Below, piece by piece: positions 1 to 7,528 of a stretch of 33,310 nt of DNA. The notes under the pieces were generated by a model that saw only the letters and a program-made list of their open reading frames with translations, was not told the origin of the DNA and did no database searches. A program made the position numbers and the translations under genes. Origin of the DNA: Microcaldota archaeon (lineage in GTDB: Archaea; Micrarchaeota; Micrarchaeia; Micrarchaeales; CABMGC01); assembly GCA_027314605.1 (NCBI GenBank), contig DAHVAM010000006.1, positions 1-33,310 on the forward strand, written 5' to 3'. Position 1 is the first letter of the stretch. Each line of letters begins with the position of its first letter.

Positions 1-39
1 ATATTGACATCCTAGGGGAACCGAGATTAAAGTGAAGGC

Positions 40-1251
40 ATGAAGAAGGGCTTTGGAGACGTAGGGAAGAAGATAGAGTCCTATGAGAAGGATATGGTCA
101 AGACGATGGGCAGGATGATCGAGATAAAATCGATTGCGCCAACGTCAGGCGGGGCAGGAGAGTCGGAGAGGGCAGACTTCCTGGAAGATATGTTTGAGTC
201 GTGGGGATTTACGGTGACGAGGTTCGATTACAAGGATGACAACCATGTCACAAGGTCAAGTCTTGTCACAAAACTGGGAGACGAGGAGAGGACAATTTGG
301 CTTGTAGCGCATATAGACACTGTTAGCGAAGGCGACATCTCTCTCTGGAAGACGGACCCCTTCAAAATGACAGTTAGCAATGGCAGAATGTACGGCAGGG
401 GAGTCTCGGATAATGGCCAGGAAGCGGTTGCAGGAATGTATGCGCTCAAGGCCTTGAAGGAGACGAAGGCGAAGCTGATGTGCAACCTAGGCTTGGCGCT
501 CGTCGCCGATGAGGAGCTGGGAAGCAGGTATGGCATACAGAAGCTCCTGCAGGAAGGCATATTCCTAAAGGACGACATGTTTGTAGTGCCCGACTGGGGC
601 AACGCAGAAGGCGACAAGATAGAGATAGCGGAGAAGGGCGTGCTCTGGCTGAAGATAACGGTCATAGGAAAGCAGGTGCACGCCAGCACTCCCGAAAAGG
701 GCATAAACGCGTATAGGCATTCGATGAAGCTGCTCAGCCAGGTAGATGATATGCTGCACAAGAAATACAACGCCTCGAACGGCATATTCGAGCCTTCAGT
801 TTCCACTTTCGAAGTCACGAAGCACGAGAAGAACGTAGACAGCGTGAACATAATACCAGGGATAGAAGTATCGTATCTCGATTGCAGGGTTTTGCCACAG
901 TACAGTCTGGAATCCGTGATTAAGGACATAAGGAGCATAGCCTCCGGCAAGGAGTTCAAGGACGTCGAGATAAGGATAGAAGAATTCAACAGGGAGGACG
1001 CGACGCCGCAGACATTGGAAGGCGCTGAGGTTGTGCAATTGCTGAAATCGGCGCTCAAAGACCTGAGGAAGATAGATGCAAAGGTGGTAGGCATAGGAGG
1101 CGGGACATGCGCCGCCTTCTTCAGGAAGAAGGGGAAGAGTGCCGCAGTATGGTCTACAGAGGCTCCTGTCGCCCATGAACCCAACGAATACGCGCTTATC
1201 GAAAACATGGTAAACGACTCCAAAGTGCTTGCCTACCTCCCATTGGAGTAA
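40..1251 (+). CDS. M20-family zinc metallopeptidase / deacylase
   Basis: A 403-residue cytoplasmic metallohydrolase of the M20 family (ArgE/DapE/carboxypeptidase G2 type), which cleaves amide bonds of peptides or N-acylated amino acids with two metal ions. Visible metal-site motifs are His91-x-Asp93 (HIDT), Asp124 in YGRGVSDNGQ, the catalytic Glu pair 158-159 in VADEELGS, and a C-terminal His in PVAHEPNE. The central dimerisation lid starts near residue 200 with the usual conserved His (VHASTPEKG). Length is normal for the family. The ATG at 40 is preceded by GTGA, a plausible ribosome-binding site. No signal peptide is seen. The substrate cannot be told from sequence, and there is no biosynthetic neighbour to hint at it. 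Confidence 0.9.
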   Translation: MKKGFGDVGKKIESYEKDMVKTMGRMIEIKSIAPTSGGAGESERADFLEDMFESWGFTVTRFDYKDDNHVTRSSLVTKLGDEERTIWLVAHIDTVSEGDISLWKTDPFKMTVSNGRMYGRGVSDNGQEAVAGMYALKALKETKAKLMCNLGLALVADEELGSRYGIQKLLQEGIFLKDDMFVVPDWGNAEGDKIEIAEKGVLWLKITVIGKQVHASTPEKGINAYRHSMKLLSQVDDMLHKKYNASNGIFEPSVSTFEVTKHEKNVDSVNIIPGIEVSYLDCRVLPQYSLESVIKDIRSIASGKEFKDVEIRIEEFNREDATPQTLEGAEVVQLLKSALKDLRKIDAKVVGIGGGTCAAFFRKKGKSAAVWSTEAPVAHEPNEYALIENMVNDSKVLAYLPLE

Positions 1252-1280
1252 ATTGATGGCATTTGTAAGATAGCCATGCA

Positions 1281-1462
1281 TTCGACAGGCTTATTGCTAA
1301 CGTCCTGATATACAACACTTCCCTGAGTGCGAACGAAGCAAACTCACTCTACGGCGGAGGAATCGGCGGAGTTCCAATCAGTCTGAAGAATCTGAGGGTA
1401 GCGGCGGCCGCTGAACGGCAGCGCGCACGGCCATTCCGGCAACCTTAACAACGGGATTCCGG
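1281..1462 (+). pseudogene. Decayed C-terminal fragment of a LamG-type protein
   Basis: The plus strand here can be read as the C-terminal end of a LamG/concanavalin-like protein closely related to the intact gene at 5054-5926. From 1296 one frame gives ANVLIYNTSLSANEANSLYG followed by GGIGGVPISLKNL, which matches LYNASLSANEVTALYQEGIGG of the intact gene. At about 1400 the match shifts frame and continues as PLNGSAHGHSGNLNNG, matching PLNGNANDYSGNLNNG. No start codon, signal peptide or N-terminal half is present. It is therefore a frameshifted remnant of a paralogue. It occupies most of the gap between the M20 gene and the convergent hydrolase gene. Confidence 0.75.
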
Positions 1463-1470
1463 GAGGTTGG

Positions 1471-1492
1471 CTGCCAAGGGTCTCCTTGGCAG
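1471..1492. repeat. Perfect 9-bp hairpin between convergent units
   Basis: CTGCCAAGG and CCTTGGCAG form a perfect 9-bp stem around a GTCT loop. It lies just past the LamG remnant and 5 bases beyond the 3' end of the minus-strand hydrolase gene. It is not followed by a T-run on either strand, so it is not a classic terminator. It could mark a transcript end or be a leftover of the event that truncated the LamG copy. Confidence 0.5.
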
Positions 1493-1496
1493 ATAG

Positions 1497-2237
1497 TTAT
1501 GTTCCCCCCTGATCCATGAAGGATAGGAGGAGCAATGATACTTCTTTTGCATTTGTAAAATGTGGGGTGTGTCTTGCGCCGCTTACCACAGACAGTCTGC
1601 TATTCTTGATTCCTTTCTGGAATATTTTTGCAAATTTAGCATCGATGACAGTATCGTTTTCTCCCCAGACAATCAATGTTGGCGCCTTTATTCTTGCCAG
1701 GTCTTTTGTCTTCAGTTGGCCTTCCCTGAACTCATCGTCCAGGATTGACTCTATCACGTGCTTCCTTGCGTCCAGAGTCAGAGCCTTCTCGAGGATATCT
1801 TTCTTGTACTTTTCCCTTTCTTCGGATCCGGCCGCCTCTTCGTAGAAGATATCAAGGCCGGCCGAATCTTCAAGCACTATTCCTTCAGTATTGTAGTCTA
1901 TCGCATAAGTGGCGGAGACCCATCCCCCGTAGGAGTGGCCAAAGAGATATACGCCTGAGAGCTTTTCCTTCTCTACCAACGTCCTGATTATCTCTTCTTG
2001 CACCGCGACAGTATACTTTATTTCAGGAGCATCGGATTCCCCATGGCCAAGCAGATCGACCAGGTAGATGTCCAGTTCCTCTGGCAGATATCCGACAAGT
2101 CGTAGCCATGTCCTTGTGCTTCCCGCAAGGCCATGGATAAATATTATGCCTGGCGATTTGCCGGCGTGGTGCTTGTAGTGCACTCTGCCAAATCTCGTGG
2201 AAAGAAAATGTTCCCTAAAATCCTTGTCGTAGTCCAT
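1497..2237 (-). CDS. Alpha/beta hydrolase
   Basis: A 246-residue soluble alpha/beta-fold hydrolase (esterase/lipase/epoxide-hydrolase-like group). The catalytic triad is readable: nucleophile Ser102 in the elbow GHSYGG, acid Asp195 in WGENDTVID, and base His223 in GARHTPH. The oxyanion motif HG is at residues 35-36. Length suits a small single-domain hydrolase with a short cap. The ATG at 2237 lies 4 bases after the proline dehydrogenase stop, so the two genes are almost certainly cotranscribed and translationally coupled. Family membership is secure; the substrate is unknown. Confidence 0.88.
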   Translation of the reverse strand: MDYDKDFREHFLSTRFGRVHYKHHAGKSPGIIFIHGLAGSTRTWLRLVGYLPEELDIYLVDLLGHGESDAPEIKYTVAVQEEIIRTLVEKEKLSGVYLFGHSYGGWVSATYAIDYNTEGIVLEDSAGLDIFYEEAAGSEEREKYKKDILEKALTLDARKHVIESILDDEFREGQLKTKDLARIKAPTLIVWGENDTVIDAKFAKIFQKGIKNSRLSVVSGARHTPHFTNAKEVSLLLLSFMDQGGT

Positions 2238-2241
2238 AATA

Positions 2242-3090
2242 TCAATATTGGGATTTTAATAAAGACCTGAGTATCAGCTTCGAATTCTCCAGCTCTTTGA
2301 GCCTCCTGTAACTGTAGGAAACCCATCTGCCGCCGAAAGGCAGGTATATCGATACATTGTTTGACTTAGCGAGCCGGTACGCGTAATCGTTCATTATGCC
2401 GTTGAGCATGCCGAAGGATACTTTTGCCCTGCTCCTTTTCTTCAATCCGAGCGCCTCGGTTATTATTTTTTTGTCGTGCGTCGCTGCCATGAAGCTCTCC
2501 GAGTTCTTGAAAAGATACCGCATCAGCAGGACATAGTTCTTTGTAGTCTCGGTGCGGCTTGGATAGGCTATGTCTGCGCTTTCCCTGTAGGCCCCTTTGA
2601 CGAGCCTGATTGTTCCGCCTTTTTTGACCAGAGCCCTAACGTCCCCATCGCTTCGCTTTAGATACGACTGGATGCAGATGCCGGTCCCTCCCTTCTTTAC
2701 CTCCTTGAGATACAGGTTTATTGTATCGTCTACATGTTGGTGCTGCTCCATGTCAAGCCATACGAATGTTTTGTGTTTCCTTGCGAGGGAAACTATCTCC
2801 GAATAGTTCTTTGCCAGCTCCTTTCTGCCAATCAGCAACCCGATCTGGGTTGGCTTTATCGCTATGGAAATTCTGAGTTTGGAGGATACCGTCTCGGATA
2901 TGAGCGATCGGTAAGTGCGCACCGTCTCCGAGACATCGCCCTCCTTGTTGAAGTCCTCGCCCAGATAGTTTACCATCGCAGTCGCGCCGTTTGCATTCAT
3001 CGCCACAGCAGCTTTTGCCGCATCCGCTATGCTCTCCCCGGCTATCCACCTGCCCGCGACTGCCTTCTCTACAGCTCCGCCGATTGTCAT
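2242..3090 (-). CDS. Proline dehydrogenase (FAD-dependent)
   Basis: A 282-residue single-domain proline dehydrogenase, which oxidises proline to 1-pyrroline-5-carboxylate and passes electrons to the respiratory chain via FAD. Recognisable family motifs are the barrel-strand segment IRLVKGAYRE, the ATHD motif, and the C-terminal signature YLPFGGRWVSYSYRRL, whose Arg pair binds the substrate carboxylate. It resembles the short monofunctional enzymes, not the PutA fusion. A TTG lies directly before the ATG at 3090; ATG is preferred. It is the first gene of a two-gene unit with the hydrolase. No pyrroline-5-carboxylate dehydrogenase gene is in the window. Confidence 0.88.
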   Translation of the reverse strand: MTIGGAVEKAVAGRWIAGESIADAAKAAVAMNANGATAMVNYLGEDFNKEGDVSETVRTYRSLISETVSSKLRISIAIKPTQIGLLIGRKELAKNYSEIVSLARKHKTFVWLDMEQHQHVDDTINLYLKEVKKGGTGICIQSYLKRSDGDVRALVKKGGTIRLVKGAYRESADIAYPSRTETTKNYVLLMRYLFKNSESFMAATHDKKIITEALGLKKRSRAKVSFGMLNGIMNDYAYRLAKSNNVSIYLPFGGRWVSYSYRRLKELENSKLILRSLLKSQY

Positions 3091-3102
3091 CAATGCACGA
3101 AA

Positions 3103-3130
3103 TGAATAAATTAGCTAGCAATTTATATCA
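3103..3130. promoter_or_regulatory. Divergent promoter region, proline dehydrogenase / ITPase
   Basis: The 53-base gap between two divergent genes holds two overlapping TATA-like elements. ATTTATATC (3121-3129) read on the minus strand is placed for a start near 3099, a few bases before the proline dehydrogenase ATG. AATAAATTA (3105-3113) on the plus strand is placed for a start near 3135, just before the ITPase ATG. Both transcripts would have very short leaders. Confidence 0.5.
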
Positions 3131-3143
3131 TTCGCTGGTCTTT

Positions 3144-3692
3144 ATGAAGATTTATTTTGTTACCTCGAACAACGGCAAGTTCACTGAAGCCAGGGAGGTT
3201 GTGGGTTCTCAGGTGGTAAAGAAGGCTCTTGCAATAGAAGAAATACAGTCCATCGATGTCTCGAAGGTTATAGAGCACAAGCTCGACGAGGCCTACAGCA
3301 AGCTGAAGAAGCCTGTGATAGTAGAGGACACAGGACTTTACCTGAAGGCGCTCCGGGGCTTCCCGGGGGCCCTGATAAAGCACCTTGAGACGTCTATAGG
3401 CGTCAAGAATATACCAAGACTCCTCTCCTTCTATGGAAGCATGGAGGCGAAGTCGGAGACAGCCGTAGGATTCAGGGACAGGAGAACGAGGAAAGTGTTC
3501 ATCTCCACCACTGTTGGCAGGATAGCCGACAGGCCTAGGGGCAAGAACGGCTTCGGCTTCGATCCGATCTTTGTGCCTGAAGGAAGCAGAAAGACCTACG
3601 CGGAGATGGGGGTCGGCGAGAAGAACAGGTTTTCAGCTAGGGCCAAATCGTTCAGGAAGCTGCACAGCTATTTGAAGAAAAACGGCTACTGA
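3144..3692 (+). CDS. rdgB: XTP/dITP pyrophosphatase (Ham1/RdgB family)
   Basis: A 182-residue house-cleaning enzyme that hydrolyses non-canonical purine triphosphates (ITP, dITP, XTP) to monophosphates. Visible family motifs: N-terminal TSNNGKFTEA (substrate-binding Asn/Lys), VEDTGLYLKALRGFPG containing the catalytic Asp, and GKNGFGFDPIFVPEG followed by the KNRFSARAKSF segment. The frame is open further upstream, but the family's N-terminus begins at the ATG at 3144, and the upstream part overlaps the divergent gene. The 3' end is one base from the stop of the convergent secretion ATPase gene. Confidence 0.93.
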   Translation: MKIYFVTSNNGKFTEAREVVGSQVVKKALAIEEIQSIDVSKVIEHKLDEAYSKLKKPVIVEDTGLYLKALRGFPGALIKHLETSIGVKNIPRLLSFYGSMEAKSETAVGFRDRRTRKVFISTTVGRIADRPRGKNGFGFDPIFVPEGSRKTYAEMGVGEKNRFSARAKSFRKLHSYLKKNGY

Positions 3693-3693
3693 T

Positions 3694-4992
3694 TTACCAC
3701 TGCAGCCCTATTTTCCTAACAGCGGCTTCGGGATTGTCGTAATAGTCCCTGCAGAACGAGTTTATCGATTTGAGGTCCCTCAGGCCCAGCGAATTAAGCT
3801 TCTCCAGTACCCTTCCTCGCCTCTGCTCCTCTGCGACTATCTCGTTCGGAGGTATGCCTGCAAGCCTTGAGAGCAGATCCCTGTAGGTGACGCTCGGAAA
3901 GATGTCTGAGCTCTTGTGAGTCTTGTAGTTGTACGAGTATAGGTCTGAGAGGAGCACCTGGGTCTCTATGCCCGATACCTCAGATACCTGCGAAATCCTT
4001 CTTGTCATGGTGCCGTTCTCCCTTGTCTGCGTGCATATCAGTATTGCGTCTATGAGCGGTATTACATCTCTTTCTATGTTCATCGGAGTGTGTTCAAGCC
4101 TCGTCACCACCTCCCTCGTGGTGCTAGCGTGGATAGTGCTCATCGATATCCTCCCTATGTTCATCGAGGTCATCATGTCCTTTGCCTCCTCTCCCCGGAC
4201 TTCCCCTATGATTATCCTGTCCGGCCTCATTCTCAGTGTGTTCTGGACCAGGTCCCTTGTGGACAAGGTGGGACTCGTCTCCAGCCTTACGCAGTTCTCC
4301 TGTGTTTCAGTATTCAATTCGTATGTCTCCTCTATGACGACTACCCTTTCCTCCGGCCTGAAGAAGCTGAACATCGCGTTAAGAAGTGTTGTCTTGCCGG
4401 CTGCTGGCAGCCCGCCTATGAGAAGGTTTGCGGGCCTGGCGCCCATTCCTTCGGAATAGAGCCAGAGCCTTCCTGCAAGATTGTAGCTCAGCTCCCCCTT
4501 GTTTATCAGGTCGATTATGCTCAGCGCGTGGGTCCTGTAGTTCCTTATAGTGACATTGGCGCCGATGGGAGACTGCACTATGTTGGCTCTGGAGCCGTTG
4601 GGGAGGTGCACGTCGAAGATGTTGTTGTTTGCAGTGTCAGTGGTAGCGTACATCCTGAGCTTCTTCACAAATGTCTCAAGCTCCCTCATGTTTTGTATCC
4701 TTTCTGGCGCCTTGACAGCGCCGCCTGCCGTTGTGAAAAGGAAGATGTTCCTGATGTTGTTGACCATGATGTCCTCAACATCCTCGTTGACCAGATATTT
4801 TTGTACCGGGCCGAACGCATTTATGTCTGCCGCAACCTTCTTGATCTCTTCAGGGGTGATCGACGGATTTATCGTCTTGGCTATCCGCTCGACCTGGGCG
4901 AGCGCCTCTTCGGGAGTTTCTAGCGAGGTGAGCTTGCTCTCCAGCGTCTCGAGGATCGCCTCTTCCAGGAGATAAAGGCTGCGTTCATCCAT
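3694..4992 (-). CDS. Type II/IV secretion (archaeal pilus) ATPase
   Basis: A 432-residue hexameric assembly ATPase of the GspE/VirB11/TadA group. These drive extrusion of type IV pili, archaella or related filaments at the cytoplasmic membrane. Motifs: Walker A GLPAAGKT (194-201), Asp box VIEETYELN (219-227), Walker B IIIGEVRGEEA (260-270) and His box STIHAS (285-290). The N-terminal domain (about 1-110) is followed by the linker DVHLPNGSRANI typical of the family. It is divergent from a gene whose product carries a class III (prepilin-like) signal, a plausible substrate. No TadC/FlaJ-type membrane platform gene is adjacent, so the partner must lie elsewhere. Confidence 0.9.
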   Translation of the reverse strand: MDERSLYLLEEAILETLESKLTSLETPEEALAQVERIAKTINPSITPEEIKKVAADINAFGPVQKYLVNEDVEDIMVNNIRNIFLFTTAGGAVKAPERIQNMRELETFVKKLRMYATTDTANNNIFDVHLPNGSRANIVQSPIGANVTIRNYRTHALSIIDLINKGELSYNLAGRLWLYSEGMGARPANLLIGGLPAAGKTTLLNAMFSFFRPEERVVVIEETYELNTETQENCVRLETSPTLSTRDLVQNTLRMRPDRIIIGEVRGEEAKDMMTSMNIGRISMSTIHASTTREVVTRLEHTPMNIERDVIPLIDAILICTQTRENGTMTRRISQVSEVSGIETQVLLSDLYSYNYKTHKSSDIFPSVTYRDLLSRLAGIPPNEIVAEEQRRGRVLEKLNSLGLRDLKSINSFCRDYYDNPEAAVRKIGLQW

Positions 4993-5023
4993 GCGGCTTC
5001 CCGTCTTATCCTAGAACCCCACA

Positions 5024-5033
5024 GAATATAAAG
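5024..5033 (+). promoter_or_regulatory. TATA box of the class III signal/LamG gene
   Basis: GAATATAAAG is centred about 26 bases upstream of the ATG at 5054, which predicts a leaderless transcript. Confidence 0.55.
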
Positions 5034-5053
5034 ATTATTATCACTTTTAAAGT

Positions 5054-5926
5054 ATGGAGAGCAGGAAGCTTCAGTCGGCGATGGAATACCTGATGACCTA
5101 CGGCTGGGCGATCCTTATCATCGCTGTCGTGCTCGGCGCGTTGTTTGGGCTGGGATTCTTCAACTCCGCCAACCTTGCTCCGAAGGTTTCCGCAGGCGCA
5201 TGCCAGGTTTACAGGCCTCAGGGGCCTGGAACAACTTCATTCATAAACCTCGAAGGGACGTGCAACAACGAACTCCCCCAATATGTAGCAGGGTTCAACG
5301 GGGTCAGTGCATCCAACATAATAATCCTGAATCCATCATTTAGCTCATTGGCAAACGGGTTTACCATTTCAGTATGGATTGAACCTACGGCCAACACTTT
5401 TGGAGCCATCTTCTCCACCAACTGCTTTGGTTTTAGGATTAACCCCGGTAATCCGTATGGCGTTGCTTTTGCCGGGCCTGGAGGCGGTTGCGCGCCTAAT
5501 CTGAATGCCGGAAGCACAAGTTCGATGTTGAACACATGGTCATTCCTTACAGTGGTTGGAGGATCTTCTACTCAGTTCAAGGTTTATGACGATGGAGTAT
5601 TGGTATACAGTCCTGTCTCGAGCAGCTTTGCGATGCCTAATTCAATAGTAGCTGTCGGGATGGGGCTTACAAATCTGCCAACAGCTACCAATGCGTACAC
5701 TGGCGGCATGGCTGATGTCCAACTTTATAATGCGTCACTCTCCGCGAATGAGGTCACTGCGCTCTATCAGGAAGGAATAGGCGGGGTGCCGCTGAATCTC
5801 AACAATCTTGTAGGATGGTGGCCGCTGAACGGCAACGCAAACGACTATTCCGGAAACCTCAATAACGGAGCGCCCGTAAACGTCGTTTACACGAGTTCCT
5901 GGACATCCGGATATACTGCTCCCTGA
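5054..5926 (+). CDS. LamG-domain surface protein with class III signal peptide
   Basis: A 290-residue exported protein. The N-terminus ESRKLQSAMEYLMTYGWAIL followed by a long hydrophobic stretch is a textbook archaeal class III signal, in which a charged leader ending near Gln7-Ser8 is removed by a prepilin/archaellin peptidase and the hydrophobic helix acts as a pilin-like anchor. Residues about 75-240 resemble a LamG/concanavalin-like jelly roll (FTISVWIEPT, NTWSFLTVVGG, GMADVQLYNASLSANEVTAL). The C-terminus has GWWPLNGNANDYSGNLNNG. Such proteins usually decorate the cell surface or filaments. It is divergent from the filament ATPase gene. A decayed relative lies at 1281-1462. Ligand unknown. 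Confidence 0.85.
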   Translation: MESRKLQSAMEYLMTYGWAILIIAVVLGALFGLGFFNSANLAPKVSAGACQVYRPQGPGTTSFINLEGTCNNELPQYVAGFNGVSASNIIILNPSFSSLANGFTISVWIEPTANTFGAIFSTNCFGFRINPGNPYGVAFAGPGGGCAPNLNAGSTSSMLNTWSFLTVVGGSSTQFKVYDDGVLVYSPVSSSFAMPNSIVAVGMGLTNLPTATNAYTGGMADVQLYNASLSANEVTALYQEGIGGVPLNLNNLVGWWPLNGNANDYSGNLNNGAPVNVVYTSSWTSGYTAP

Positions 5927-5929
5927 AGA

Positions 5930-6811
5930 TTAGATAGTTATCCCGAATACCGCGCGTATCGCAAGTCCCAGAAGGAATAGCGCCACTGTCGCCCCTAGCA
6001 TTATCACCGCAAGCTCGGAGAAGTCCTTCCTCAGGCTTGTTGCCGAGAGTATGGAGTTGTACCAGCTGACGAAGGCTATGATGCACATCCCGAGGACAAG
6101 CGAGATGCCGAGCGCGCCAACCTTGTCAGCGGTTATGAAGTAAGGCGACGCGAGAATGACAGCGCTGATGAAGTATGATACGCCAGTGTAGGCTGCGGCA
6201 ATCCTTGCTGAGCCCCTGAAGCCCTGCTTTGCCTGCGCGTAGGCCGCAGAGGCCATGGAAAGCGATGCTGCTGCGCCGGCCACTATGCCTGCAAGCCCGG
6301 TGAGGAACGTCGAGTTGTATATGCCTAGAGAGCCTGCGTGTATCCCCGCTATCTCGACCAGCGCGTCGGCCAACCCTAGGACTATGAATGAGATGTATCG
6401 GACATACGCTCCGCCTATGTGCGTTGCGAATGCCTGCTCATGTTCCTCCTCGTCCTTGACAATCCTCGCAAACTCTCTCTTGTCCTTCTTCGGAATCCTG
6501 GGTTCCAGGGCGCTGTACTTCCTTATGGCCGCCGCCTCGCTGCCCTCGAGGTATTTTACAACAAACGACGCCCCGAAGAGCCTGCGGAGGAGCAGTACGT
6601 AGTTTACCTTCAGGAAGCAGGGTTTTACAGTTTTGCCCTTTACGTATCCCATCCAGAAGTTGTAGTGCCTGTTCTCCATCTTCGATATGTCGAAGAACAT
6701 CTTCTTCAGCTTAGGACTGGTCTCGGTTTCAGAGAGTCGCTTGTAGACGGTGTAGTCTGTTATCTCGTCCTTCGCCTCCTGCAACGCTATCTCTGAAAGT
6801 CTTTTTGGCAA
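5930..6811 (-). CDS. Membrane-bound ferritin-VIT1 fusion (MbfA-like iron exporter)
   Basis: A 293-residue fusion of an N-terminal ferritin-like (erythrin) four-helix domain, about residues 5-130, with a C-terminal VIT1/CCC1 transporter domain of about five membrane helices, 138-293. Candidate iron ligands are Glu12, Glu16, Glu46-x-x-His49, Glu92 and Glu121-123/His124 (DEEEHE). The transporter half shows GLADALVEIAGIHAG and GLAGIVAGAAASLSMASAAY. Characterised relatives export iron and limit peroxide stress. The predicted start is TTG at 6811, preceded by AGGTGCAGG, a reasonable ribosome-binding site. Its 3' end is 3 bases from the convergent LamG gene. Confidence 0.87.
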   Translation of the reverse strand: MPKRLSEIALQEAKDEITDYTVYKRLSETETSPKLKKMFFDISKMENRHYNFWMGYVKGKTVKPCFLKVNYVLLLRRLFGASFVVKYLEGSEAAAIRKYSALEPRIPKKDKREFARIVKDEEEHEQAFATHIGGAYVRYISFIVLGLADALVEIAGIHAGSLGIYNSTFLTGLAGIVAGAAASLSMASAAYAQAKQGFRGSARIAAAYTGVSYFISAVILASPYFITADKVGALGISLVLGMCIIAFVSWYNSILSATSLRKDFSELAVIMLGATVALFLLGLAIRAVFGITI

Positions 6812-6841
6812 TCCTGCACCTAAATATCCATGAACGCGGCA

Positions 6842-6853
6842 GATTATATATCT
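6842..6853 (-). promoter_or_regulatory. TATA box upstream of the ferritin-VIT1 gene
   Basis: The palindromic A/T element GATTATATATCT is centred about 37 bases before the TTG start. A start of transcription near 6822 would leave an 11-base leader containing the GGTG ribosome-binding site. It could also act for the plus strand. Confidence 0.45.
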
Positions 6854-6911
6854 TACAGTATCGCCCCGGCGGAACGAAAAGATTATCTAGGGCAATATCC
6901 TAAATCAAGGC

Positions 6912-7463
6912 ATGGGGCTCTTTGGGAAACCGGATTATTACTCAGGGCAGCAATGCTACAAGTTCGCAGAGGGGCTCATACGCAGGGGGAGGGAGATACT
7001 CATAGTCTCGCCTTACATAGACGGCTACTATGCAAGATTCCTCATGGAGAACTCTGACGGGAAGAAGATCAAGATTTTGTCCTCATCGATGGACCCCGAA
7101 GCAAAGAGAATACTTAGAAAAAAGAAGCCATTGGGAATGCTCTCTGCAGTCTCCCTCCTGGTCCTCTCCGTCGATTACCTCAGTCTCACCGCAAGGCTCC
7201 TCACAATTTTTGTTATCGTCGTGTCTGCGATAATCCTGGCGGTTGCGCTAGTGGCTTTCAAGCTGAAGAAGTATGAGATGGAGGTCAAGGTTCCCCGAGG
7301 ATTCGTTCACGCCAAGATGTACATAAGCGAGAACGAGGCGATACACGGCTCAGCCAACCTCACCTACAGCGGAATGCACAAGAATGTGGAGCATATAGAG
7401 GTAATACGGGAAAGGGAGAAGATCGAGATGCTGAGGAAGGAGTTCTACAGGCTCTGGGATTGA
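6912..7463 (+). CDS. PLD-like protein with membrane hairpin
   Basis: A 183-residue protein with one phospholipase D-type half-site. The N-terminal part (about 13-65) matches the PLD fold start: a helix, then ILIVSPYIDGYYARFL. Residues about 74-118 are two hydrophobic helices. Then comes the HKD-like motif His133-x-Lys135 with Glu at 140 where Asp is usual, followed by GSANLT (146-151). PLD-superfamily members act as phosphodiesterases, nucleases or lipid-modifying enzymes, usually with two half-sites, so this one would need to dimerise. The membrane hairpin sits between the fold core and the HKD segment. Function is open. Confidence 0.75.
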   Translation: MGLFGKPDYYSGQQCYKFAEGLIRRGREILIVSPYIDGYYARFLMENSDGKKIKILSSSMDPEAKRILRKKKPLGMLSAVSLLVLSVDYLSLTARLLTIFVIVVSAIILAVALVAFKLKKYEMEVKVPRGFVHAKMYISENEAIHGSANLTYSGMHKNVEHIEVIREREKIEMLRKEFYRLWD

Positions 7464-7477
7464 CAGCGCCGAAGGGA

Positions 7478-7490
7478 AAAATATATAAAA
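7478..7490 (+). promoter_or_regulatory. TATA box of the exported membrane protein gene
   Basis: AAAATATATAAAA is centred about 45 bases before the ATG at 7529. A start near 7510 would leave an 18-base leader holding GGAG (7520-7523) as ribosome-binding site. Confidence 0.6.
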
Positions 7491-7528
7491 ACATGAATAG
7501 AGTATCTAATGCCTGTTTAGGAGATTGA

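Noticed and set aside
4090-4923. Plus-strand open frame of 277 codons
   Set aside because: It is entirely antisense to the filament ATPase gene and has no domain features; the same applies to long antisense frames within the M20, smc, AAA and helicase genes.
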